Of a stretch of 64,000 bases of DNA, positions 42,135-49,306 are shown piece after piece. Origin of the DNA: CAMLFJ01 sp035524955 (GTDB lineage Bacteria; Methylomirabilota; Methylomirabilia; Rokubacteriales; CSP1-6); the NCBI GenBank assembly GCA_035524955.1, contig DATLFG010000059.1:39236-103235 (forward strand). Reading direction: 5' to 3'. The position numbers and the translations under genes are program-made. The notes under the pieces are model-generated. The model was not told where the DNA came from. It made no database searches and worked only from the letters and a program-made list of their open reading frames with translations. Numbering within the stretch: position 1 is the first letter of the stretch; every line of letters begins with the position of its first letter.

Positions 42135-43133
42135 GTGGTGGACCACGCGGGGTTCGTCAAGGCGGCGGCCGCGGGGCAGGTGGGGCCGGTGACGCTGCTG
42201 CACGGCCCCGAGCCCTTTCTCCTCGACGACGCGCTGGCGCGGCTCACCCGCGCGCTCTTCCCCGGGCAGACCGAGCTCTCCCTCGTGCGGGAGATCCTCG
42301 ACGCGCGCGCGGCGGGCGCGGGGGCCATCGTGCAGTCGGCCCTCACCCTGCCGTGGCTCGGCGCCCGGCGCCTCGTGGTGGCGCGCGGCGTGGATGGCCT
42401 GACCGCGAAGTCCGGCGAGGCGCTCGCCGCCTACGCGAAGGCGCCGAACCCGTCCACGGTCCTGGTGTTGGTGGCCGACTCGCTGCTCGACGGCTCGCAC
42501 TGGCTGCTGCGCGTGCTGCCGCCCGCCGCGGTGGTGGCGGCCCCCGCCCTCGCGGGCCGCGCGCTGGCGACGTGGCTTCGCGCCCACGCCCAGGCCGTCG
42601 GCTACGAGCTGCAGGAGGACGCGGCCGGGCTCCTGGTGGAGCTCTCGGGCGACGATCTGACCCGCCTGGTCGGTGAGGTGGAGAAGGCGGCGCTGGCCGG
42701 GGGACCCGAGAACCGGCGGGTGACGGTGGCCGAGGTTCGCGCGGTGGTCGGCGAGCACCGGCTGCGCCACGTCTTCGATCTCACCCGCGCGCTGTCGGCG
42801 CGCGACAGCGCCGCCGCGCTCGCGCTGCTCGAGTCGCTGCTCAACGCGGGGGAAGAGCCGCTCGCGGTCCTCGGCATGCTGACCCGCGAGGCCCGCGCGA
42901 CCTGGCAGGCCGCGGACGCGCTGCGGGCCGGCCGCGCGCCCGAGGAGATCGCGCGGAGCCTGCGGCGTCCGCCCGCGGCGGCCACCGCCCTGCTCGATCG
43001 AGCGCGCCGCGTCTCGGTGGCCGCGGCGACGCGGCAGCTCGCGCGCTGCTGGGACGTCGAGCGGCGCCTGAAGCTGGGCGGGTCCGCGCGGCCCGAGCTG
43101 TCGCTGCTCGTCGTCGATCTGTGCGCGGTGTGA
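42135..43133 (+). CDS. holA: DNA polymerase III subunit delta
   Basis: A 332-residue clamp-loader subunit: VTLLHGPEPFLLDDALARL at the start, LPWLGARRLVVARGVDG, LSGDDLTRLVGEVEKAALAG and a C-terminal helical domain with LGMLTREARATWQA. It opens the beta clamp. As in many bacteria, lptE, holA and rpsT lie together. GTG 42135 is the first start after lptE. Confidence 0.9.
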   Translation: MVDHAGFVKAAAAGQVGPVTLLHGPEPFLLDDALARLTRALFPGQTELSLVREILDARAAGAGAIVQSALTLPWLGARRLVVARGVDGLTAKSGEALAAYAKAPNPSTVLVLVADSLLDGSHWLLRVLPPAAVVAAPALAGRALATWLRAHAQAVGYELQEDAAGLLVELSGDDLTRLVGEVEKAALAGGPENRRVTVAEVRAVVGEHRLRHVFDLTRALSARDSAAALALLESLLNAGEEPLAVLGMLTREARATWQAADALRAGRAPEEIARSLRRPPAAATALLDRARRVSVAAATRQLARCWDVERRLKLGGSARPELSLLVVDLCAV

Positions 43134-44470
43134 TGGCGGGCGCGCTGCGCGCGCTCGTCGCCGCCGCGCTGCTGCTGGGACCGGGGGCGGAGCCGGGGTC
43201 GGCCGCGTCCCGCCTGCTCGCCGGGGCGGCCGGGGTGACCGTGGACCTGCCCGCGGACACCCCGCTCGGCGGCTACGGCGGGTTCCCGCGCCGCGCGTGG
43301 ATGCCCGATCTCATCGGCCGATTCCCCGACACGTTCTGGTTCCGCCCCGCGAGCGGGGTCCACGATCCGATCAAGGTGCGCGCGCTGGTGCTCGAGGCGG
43401 GCGGCGTGCGGCTCCTCTGGCTCGCGGTGGACCTGGTCGGTATGGATCCCACGCTCGTCGCCGATCTGCGCCGGCGCCTCGGCCAGCTCGGCCTGCGCTA
43501 CGCGGCGGTGATCGCGGCCGCCTCCCACACGCACTCCGGCCCCGGCGCCTTCGCCCGGTCCGGCCTGTTCGGCTTCCTGGCGGTGGATCGCGAATCACCG
43601 CGGGTCCGGGGCCGCATCTTCTCCGCCATGGAGGACGCGGCGCGCCAGGCCGAGCGCCGCAAGCGCCCGGCCACCGTCGGCACCGGCCGAAGCGAGGTGA
43701 CCGGGCTCACCGAGAGCCGCGTGCGCGAGCCCGTCGATTCCGAGCTTGGCGTGCTCAAGGTGATGGGCACGGACGATCGCCCGGTGGCGGTCATCTGGAA
43801 CTACGCGATCCACGGCACCGCGCTCGGGCGCAAGAACTTCCAGCTCTCCGGCGACGTCATGGGCGATGCGGCCGCGCGCATCGAGGAGCAGCTCGGGGTG
43901 CCTGCGCTCTTCGTCAACGGGGCCGTCGGTGACGTGAGCCCCCGCCAGCGCGGCTGGGACGGGGTGGCGGCCGGCGGCAAGGTCCTGGCCGCCGCGGTGG
44001 TCGCCCTCTGGCCGCGGATCGCGCCCGACCCGGAGCAGCGCCTGGCCGCCACCTCGGTCACCGCGCTGCTGCCGCCGCCCGGACTCGAGCTGCGCAACTG
44101 CCTGGGGCGCTGGATTCCGCGCGGCACGCGCCTGGGGCTGCGGGCGGCGCTGCCGTCCTCTGCCGAGATCTGGGCGGTGGCGGTCGGCCGAGGTGCCTGG
44201 GTTGCGATTCCGGGCGAGCCGGCCACGCGCCTGGGACTGGAGGTGAAGACCGCGGGCCGGGCGCGCTTCGCGCACACCTTCATCGCCGGGGTGTCCAACG
44301 GGTACCAGGGCTACTTCCTGGCGCCCGACCATTTCCGGGCGCCGAGCTACATCTCGTGCGGCAGCCTCTACGGGGAGCGGGGCGGCGAGCTGGTGCGCGA
44401 CGCGGCGATCGCGGGCCTGCGGGAGCTGGCCGAGCGACGCACGCCCCGGCCGGTCAAGCCGGCGCGCTGA
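43133..44470 (+). CDS. Neutral ceramidase-like secreted hydrolase
   Basis: A 445-residue protein with a signal peptide (ALRALVAAALLLGPGAEPGSAAS) and a neutral/alkaline ceramidase N-terminal-type domain. Motifs are TPLGGYGG, AASHTHSGPGAF with the zinc-binding His pair, WNYAIHGTAL, and GDVMGDAAARIEE with the nucleophile region. It may hydrolyse N-acyl bonds of lipids in the periplasm or outside the cell; real specificity is unknown. It lacks the ceramidase C-terminal immunoglobulin-like domain. The 3' end overlaps the convergent rpsT by 17 bp. Confidence 0.8.
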   Translation: MAGALRALVAAALLLGPGAEPGSAASRLLAGAAGVTVDLPADTPLGGYGGFPRRAWMPDLIGRFPDTFWFRPASGVHDPIKVRALVLEAGGVRLLWLAVDLVGMDPTLVADLRRRLGQLGLRYAAVIAAASHTHSGPGAFARSGLFGFLAVDRESPRVRGRIFSAMEDAARQAERRKRPATVGTGRSEVTGLTESRVREPVDSELGVLKVMGTDDRPVAVIWNYAIHGTALGRKNFQLSGDVMGDAAARIEEQLGVPALFVNGAVGDVSPRQRGWDGVAAGGKVLAAAVVALWPRIAPDPEQRLAATSVTALLPPPGLELRNCLGRWIPRGTRLGLRAALPSSAEIWAVAVGRGAWVAIPGEPATRLGLEVKTAGRARFAHTFIAGVSNGYQGYFLAPDHFRAPSYISCGSLYGERGGELVRDAAIAGLRELAERRTPRPVKPAR

Positions 44471-44714
44471 GCTTGCGGGCGAGCGCGGACTTGCGGCGGG
44501 CGGCGGTATTGCGGTGGATGATGCCCTTCGTGACCGCGCGGTCGATGGCGCGGATGGCCTCGCGCACCACGGTCGCGGAGTCCGCGGCCTTGCCGCCCAG
44601 GGCTTCGCGGGCGTTCTTCACGCTGCCGCGCACCGCGCTGCGCACCGAGCGGTTCCGCAGCCGGCGCTTCTCGTTCTGCCGGATCCGTTTCTTCGCGGAG
44701 CGGGTATTCGCCAC
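44454..44714 (-). CDS. rpsT: 30S ribosomal protein S20
   Basis: An 86-residue basic protein with the family pattern: NTRSAKKRIRQNEKRRLRNR, then RSAVRGSVKNAREAL and HRNTAARRKSALARKL. GTG 44714 is preceded by GAGGAGAG. The promoter TTGACA (44787-44782), 17 bp, TACGCT (44764-44759) lies on the same strand, leaving a leader of about 40 bases, where S20 commonly autoregulates. Confidence 0.97.
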   Translation of the reverse strand: MANTRSAKKRIRQNEKRRLRNRSVRSAVRGSVKNAREALGGKAADSATVVREAIRAIDRAVTKGIIHRNTAARRKSALARKLSAPA

Positions 44715-44758
44715 GTCTTCTCTCCTCTTCTCGCTTCGAACCTGATGAACGACACACG

Positions 44759-44787
44759 AGCGTACCGTCCGCGCCGCGACGTGTCAA
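44759..44787 (-). promoter_or_regulatory. rpsT: rpsT promoter
   Basis: On the minus strand TTGACA (44787-44782) is followed after exactly 17 bp by TACGCT (44764-44759). It lies between rpsT and the divergent murJ and is one of the best promoter matches in the window. Confidence 0.7.
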
Positions 44788-44803
44788 GGAGTTCGTCCCC
44801 CCG

Positions 44804-46384
44804 GTGAGCGACGCGCCCGACTCCCAGGAGCACGTCCAGCGGGGCGTGGTGAGCGCGATCGGCTCGATCGGGCTCGCCACGCTCGCGAGCCGCGTGCTCG
44901 GCTATGTGCGGGACATGGTGGTGGCGCGCGCCTTCGGGGCCGGCCCCGTCACCGACGCGTTCTTCGTCGCCTTCCGCATCCCGAACCTCCTGCGCCGGCT
45001 CCTGGCCGAAGGAGCGCTGTCCACCGCGGTGGTCCCGGTCTTCACCGAGACGCTGACCCGCGAGGGGCCCGAGGGCTTCGGGCGCCTCACGCGCGCGGTG
45101 ACCGGAGTGGCCATCGTGGTGCTCTGTGTGGTCGCCGGGCTCGGCGCGCTGGTCGCGCCGCTCGTGGTGCGCGTGATGGCGCCGGGCTGGCGCGCCGACC
45201 CCGAGCTCTTGACCCTCGCGGTGACGCTCACGCGCGCCTTGTTCCCGTATCTCGTGTTCGTGGGGCTGGCCGCGCTCGGGATGGGCGCGCTCAACGCCCA
45301 CCATCGGTTCTTCACCGCCGCGATCGGGCCCGCCGTCCTCAACCTCGCGATGATCGCGGCGGTGGTGACGCTCGCGTCGCGGCTCACCACCCCGATCATG
45401 TCGCTGGCGATCGGCGTGCTGGTGGGCGGCCTGGGCCAGCTCCTGGTCCAGCTGCCCGAGCTGCGCCGGATCGGGGTGCCGCTGCGCCCCTCGCTCGAGT
45501 GGCGGCATCCCGCGGTGGCGCGGATCGCGCGACGTCTCTGGCCCGCGGTGTTCGCGCTGGCCGCGGTGCAGATCACGGTGGTGGTGAACACGCTGCTGGC
45601 CTCGCTGCTGCCCGCGGGCACCGTCTCGTACCTGTACTATGCGGACCGGGTGATGGAGTTCCCCCTGGGCGTGTTCGGCATCGCCCTGGCCACCGCCGCG
45701 CTGCCCAGCATGTCGGCCCAGGCCGCGCGTCGGGAGCTTCCCGCGCTGCGCGCCACCCTCGAGTTCGCGCTCCGGCTCTCCGCCTTCGTGGCGGTGCCCG
45801 CGACGGTGGGACTGCTGCTGCTGGGCGGGCCCATCGTGCAGGTGCTCTTCCAGCGGGGCGAGTTCACGGCCACCGACGCCGCGCTGACCGCCCAGGCCCT
45901 GGCCGGCTACGCGGTGGGGCTGCCCGCGTTCTCGGCGACCCGCATCGCGGCCCAGACGTTCTATGCGCTCGGCGATACGCGGACGCCGGTCCTCGTTGGA
46001 TTCCTCTCGGTGGCGGTGAACGTGGTGCTGGCCCTGGTCCTGATGTGGCCGCTGCGTCACACCGGACTCGCGCTCGCCTCCTCGCTGTCGTCCTACGTCA
46101 ACGTGATCGGGCTCTGCTGGCTGCTCCGCCGCCGGCTGGGCGGGCCGCGCGGCTCGGAGATCTGGGGTTCGCTGGGCCGCACCATCGTGGCGACCGCCGC
46201 GCTCGCGCTGTGGTGCGCCTGGGTGGAGGGGCTCCTGCCGGTGGTCTCCGAGCCGGTCGGGGTGGGCCTCGCACGGATGCTGCTGGCGCTGGTGGGTGGC
46301 CTGGCGGTGTACGCGGCGACGGCGGCGGCGATGCGCGCGCCGGAGCTGCGCGCCCTGCTCGGCCTGCTCCACGCGCGCCGCTGA
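44804..46384 (+). CDS. murJ: Lipid II flippase MurJ
   Basis: A 526-residue MATE-like protein with about 14 membrane segments. Hallmark sequences are LASRVLGYVRDMVVARAFGAG, FFVAFRIPNLLRRLLAEGALSTA, SLLPAGTVSYLYYADRVMEF and VAVPATVGLLLLGGPIVQVLFQRGEF. It moves lipid II across the inner membrane for peptidoglycan synthesis. GTG 44804 is used; there is no ATG near. Confidence 0.95.
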   Translation: MSDAPDSQEHVQRGVVSAIGSIGLATLASRVLGYVRDMVVARAFGAGPVTDAFFVAFRIPNLLRRLLAEGALSTAVVPVFTETLTREGPEGFGRLTRAVTGVAIVVLCVVAGLGALVAPLVVRVMAPGWRADPELLTLAVTLTRALFPYLVFVGLAALGMGALNAHHRFFTAAIGPAVLNLAMIAAVVTLASRLTTPIMSLAIGVLVGGLGQLLVQLPELRRIGVPLRPSLEWRHPAVARIARRLWPAVFALAAVQITVVVNTLLASLLPAGTVSYLYYADRVMEFPLGVFGIALATAALPSMSAQAARRELPALRATLEFALRLSAFVAVPATVGLLLLGGPIVQVLFQRGEFTATDAALTAQALAGYAVGLPAFSATRIAAQTFYALGDTRTPVLVGFLSVAVNVVLALVLMWPLRHTGLALASSLSSYVNVIGLCWLLRRRLGGPRGSEIWGSLGRTIVATAALALWCAWVEGLLPVVSEPVGVGLARMLLALVGGLAVYAATAAAMRAPELRALLGLLHARR

Positions 46385-46387
46385 ACC

Positions 46388-46416
46388 TTGCCCGGGCCCG
46401 GCGCCGATGATAGACT
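46388..46416 (+). promoter_or_regulatory. Promoter of the sORF-xer transcript, leaderless
   Basis: TTGCCC (46388-46393), 17 bp, TAGACT (46411-46416). An ATG follows five bases later at 46422. Confidence 0.5.
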
Positions 46417-46421
46417 CGGCC

Positions 46422-46523
46422 ATGCTCCTGGAGTTCGCAGGGGATGCCCTGGTCATGGCCTCGGTGGGACGCATCGGCCAGTGCCGGGGCCGTCGCGTTC
46501 TTGGCCTCCCACTCCCGATGTGA
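46422..46523 (+). CDS. Possible 33-residue leader peptide before the recombinase
   Basis: ATG 46422 opens a 33-codon frame (MLLEFAGDALVMASVGRIG, then a basic stretch QCRGRRVLG) ending at TGA 46521-46523, three bases before the recombinase GTG. The ATG lies five bases after a -10 box, and its stop next to the next start suggests coupled translation. No homologue is recognised. It may instead be an untranslated leader. Confidence 0.4.
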   Translation: MLLEFAGDALVMASVGRIGQCRGRRVLGLPLPM

Positions 46524-46526
46524 TCC

Positions 46527-47513
46527 GTGAGCGCCCGGCTCGGAGCGTCCGCGGAGCGGGGGACCGCGGGAGTCGTCCCCGAGGCCATCGCGGCGATCGA
46601 GGAGTACCTCGCGGGGCTCGAGATCGAGCGGGGCGCCGCGCCGAACACGCTCGCGGCGTATCGTCGGGACCTCAAGGGATTCGCGAGCTTCCTGTCCCGG
46701 GAGCGGCGCCCGATCGGCGACCTGGACGTTACCGATCTCTCACGCTATCTGGGCGGCCTCCGCCGCCGGGGCCTCGGCAGCCGCAGCATCGCCCGGCATC
46801 TCTCGGCGGTGCGCGGGCTCTATCGGTTCCTCCTCGACGCCGGGCGTGTGCCGCGCGACCCGACGCTGCACCTGGATGGTCCGCGCCCGCCGCGCCGGCT
46901 GCCCCGCACCCTATCCATGGCGGATGCCGCCGCGCTCGTGGAGGCGCCCGACACGACGCGGCCGGACGGTCTGCGGGACCGCGCGCTGCTGGAGCTGCTC
47001 TATGCCTCCGGGCTCCGCGCCTCGGAAGCCCTCGGGCTGCGGATCGAGGACGTGAACTTCAAGGCGGGCTACGTGATGGTGACCGGGAAGGGAGACCGCC
47101 AGCGCCTCGTTCCCGCGGGCGCGCGGGCGCTCGACTGGATGCGCCACTACCTGACCTCCGTTCGCCCGCGTCAGGTGCGGCGAGAGTGCCCGGCGCTCTT
47201 CCTCAACCGTTCGGGCGGGGCCATGTCGCGGCAGGCCCTCTGGGGGCTCATCCGGCGCGCCGCCCGGCGCGCGGGCCTCCGCGCCGCGGTCTCGCCCCAC
47301 ACCCTGCGCCACTCCTTCGCGAGCCACCTGCTCGAGCGGGGCGCCGACCTGCGCTCGGTGCAGGCCATGCTCGGCCACGTGGACATCTCCACCACCCAGA
47401 TCTACACGCACCTGCCGTCGAGCGTCGTCCACGACATGTACCGGAAGTTCCACCCGAGGGCGGCGCGCGTGGCCCGCGTCGGGCGCGCGGGCGGCCTCGA
47501 GCGGGCGGGCTGA
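46527..47513 (+). CDS. Tyrosine recombinase XerC/XerD
   Basis: A 328-residue Xer recombinase: N-terminal core-binding SAM-like domain (IEEYLAGLEIERGAAPNTLA...YRRDLKGF) and catalytic domain with Arg in LLYASGLRASEALGL, Lys in GKGDRQRLVP, H-x-x-R in HTLRHSFASHL, His in LGHVDIST and Tyr in QIYTH. It resolves chromosome dimers at dif. XerC and XerD cannot be told apart here. There is no integron or phage context, so a housekeeping role is likely. Confidence 0.93.
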   Translation: MSARLGASAERGTAGVVPEAIAAIEEYLAGLEIERGAAPNTLAAYRRDLKGFASFLSRERRPIGDLDVTDLSRYLGGLRRRGLGSRSIARHLSAVRGLYRFLLDAGRVPRDPTLHLDGPRPPRRLPRTLSMADAAALVEAPDTTRPDGLRDRALLELLYASGLRASEALGLRIEDVNFKAGYVMVTGKGDRQRLVPAGARALDWMRHYLTSVRPRQVRRECPALFLNRSGGAMSRQALWGLIRRAARRAGLRAAVSPHTLRHSFASHLLERGADLRSVQAMLGHVDISTTQIYTHLPSSVVHDMYRKFHPRAARVARVGRAGGLERAG

Positions 47514-47514
47514 G

Positions 47515-49305
47515 ATGGCGAAGCCCGGCCACGCCTACCCGCAGGTGGAGCCGGGCGTCGCGTCGCTCATGCACGCGCACGTGGTGAGCTGCGCGCCCGG
47601 GGTTCCGGTGGGGCGGGCGCTGGCCCGCGCGCGCTCGGCCGCCGCGACGGTGGTCGTCCTCGGCGCCGGTCGCGCGGCGCGGGTATCGGAGCTGGCGCGG
47701 GCCGAGGCGTGGGGCCTCGCGCGGCGCCCCGTGCGCGACGTGGCCTGGCGCGACCTGCCGAGCCTGGGCCCGGGTGCCTCCGAGATCGAGGTGCGGCGGC
47801 ATCTGCAGGCGGGCGCGGCGCTGATCCTGGTGTGCCGGGGCCCGCGCGTGATCGGCGTGGTGGACCGCGATCACGTCGACCTGACGCCGCCCGACCCCTC
47901 GGTCCTCTCCCTGCTCGACCACCCCGGCGAAGCGAAACCGCGTCCGGCTGTCCGCCGGTGGGGGAGTGCGGGGGCCATTGCTGGGCCGCCGCAGCTGAAG
48001 GCGAGTGCGGGGGCCGTGTCTGGGCCCCCGCAGCTGAACACCGACGCGCGGGTCTGGCTGCTGCGCGTGGCCGGCAAGATCGGTGAAGGGCTGGCCGCGC
48101 CGGTCTATGCGGTGGGCGGCTTCGTCCGCGATCTGCTGACCGGCGCCCAGGCGCCCGACGTGGATCTCATGGTCGAGGGTGATGGCATCGCCTTCGCGCG
48201 CCGGCTCGCCGAGGAGATCGGCGGCACCGTGCTCGTGCACCGGACCTTCGGCACCGCGTCCATCGAAGGGGGGCGCGCGCCGGCCAGCGCCGGGCTCGAC
48301 GGGGTGGCGCTCGGTCGAGTGGACGTGGCCTCGGCCCGGCGCGAGCACTACCCGACGGCGGGGGCGCTGCCCGAGGTCGAGCCGGCGGATCTGCTCGAGG
48401 ATCTGCGCCGGCGCGACTTCTCGGTGAACGCGATGGCGGTCGCGCTGGCGCCGGATCGCTTCGGCCGGTTGCTCGATCCTCTGGGCGGTCGGATCGACGT
48501 TCGCCGTCGGCGGCTGCGGGCGCTCCACCCCCTCTCGTTCGTCGAGGATCCCACGCGGGTGTTCCGGGCCGCGCGCTACGCGAGCCGTCTCGGCCTCCGG
48601 CCGGACGCGGCCACCCGGGCGGCGATCCGGTTGGCGGTGGAGCGGCCCGGCTATCCGGCCCTCTCCGGCCAGCGGCTGTGGCGCGAGATCGAGCTGGCGG
48701 CGGCCGAGCCGCGGCCCCGTCTCGTCTTCGAGCTTCTCGTGAGATGGAGGGCCACAAGGCTCTGGAACATGGAAGGGAGCTCCTCTCGTCACCTCGCGGC
48801 CGCGGAGCGGCTCGGACGCTGGGCCCGGTCGGCGGGCGTCGTCGTGGACCGGGCCGAGCTCGCTCTCCTCGCCCTCACGCTCGGCCGGCCGCCCCACGTG
48901 GTCGAGCGGAGCCTCGATCGGCTGGCTCTGGCCGGTGAGCCGCGCGGGCGGATCGAGGCCGGAGCGCTGGCCGGCCGGCTGGCCCGGCGACTCGAGGCGC
49001 CGCGCCTGCCGCCGAGCGCAGTGGGCGACCTGCTCGCGAGCGCGCCGGAAGCGGCCGCGCTCGCGGCCTGGCTTCGCGGCGGCACGCGGGCGCGCCGGCG
49101 GATCCAGTGGTACCTCGCCCACGGGCGCGCGGTGCGGCCGCGGCTCACGGGCCGCGATCTGGTCGCGCTCGGGGTGCCGGTCGGGCCGCGGGTGGGCGTG
49201 GCGCTCGGCATGCTGCGCCGGCATCGGCTGGACGGACGGGCTGGCTCGCTGGCCGAGGAACGGGAACTCGTGAAAGAATGGCTCACATCGGGAAGGGAGG
49301 CGTGA
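47515..49305 (+). CDS. CBS-domain and tRNA nucleotidyltransferase/poly(A) polymerase fusion
   Basis: A 596-residue protein. Residues 15-130 are a CBS pair (VASLMHAHVVSCAPGVPVGR; ALILVCRGPRVIGVVDRDHV). Residues 185 onward form a class II nucleotidyltransferase (YAVGGFVRDLLTG, DVDLMVEGDG with the catalytic carboxylates, RRRDFSVNAMA). The neck (VEDPTRVFRAARYASRLGL) and body domains follow. Proteins of this architecture are usually A-adding enzymes and carry a DHH domain in front, which is absent here. Residues 148-175, the linker between CBS and transferase, are two tandem palindromic repeats in frame. Overlaps no gene; 1 bp after the recombinase stop. Confidence 0.9.
   Translation: MAKPGHAYPQVEPGVASLMHAHVVSCAPGVPVGRALARARSAAATVVVLGAGRAARVSELARAEAWGLARRPVRDVAWRDLPSLGPGASEIEVRRHLQAGAALILVCRGPRVIGVVDRDHVDLTPPDPSVLSLLDHPGEAKPRPAVRRWGSAGAIAGPPQLKASAGAVSGPPQLNTDARVWLLRVAGKIGEGLAAPVYAVGGFVRDLLTGAQAPDVDLMVEGDGIAFARRLAEEIGGTVLVHRTFGTASIEGGRAPASAGLDGVALGRVDVASARREHYPTAGALPEVEPADLLEDLRRRDFSVNAMAVALAPDRFGRLLDPLGGRIDVRRRRLRALHPLSFVEDPTRVFRAARYASRLGLRPDAATRAAIRLAVERPGYPALSGQRLWREIELAAAEPRPRLVFELLVRWRATRLWNMEGSSSRHLAAAERLGRWARSAGVVVDRAELALLALTLGRPPHVVERSLDRLALAGEPRGRIEAGALAGRLARRLEAPRLPPSAVGDLLASAPEAAALAAWLRGGTRARRRIQWYLAHGRAVRPRLTGRDLVALGVPVGPRVGVALGMLRRHRLDGRAGSLAEERELVKEWLTSGREA
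47964..47999 (+). repeat. Palindromic repeat family A, copy 3 (in frame)
   Basis: A 36-bp copy with arms 47967-47976 and 47984-47993, one mismatch in the stem. It is read as SAGAIAGPPQLK inside the interdomain linker. Similarity to copy 1 extends upstream through GGCTGTCCGC at 47946. Confidence 0.8.
48003..48038 (+). repeat. Palindromic repeat family A, copy 4 (in frame, tandem)
   Basis: A second copy directly after copy 3 with perfect arms 48006-48015 and 48023-48032, read as SAGAVSGPPQLN. The two tandem copies together add about 26 residues to the linker. Confidence 0.8.
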
Positions 49306-49306
49306 G

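Noticed and set aside
46527..47513. Integron or phage integrase
   Set aside because: Sequence and length fit Xer housekeeping recombinases; no attachment sites, cassettes or phage genes nearby.
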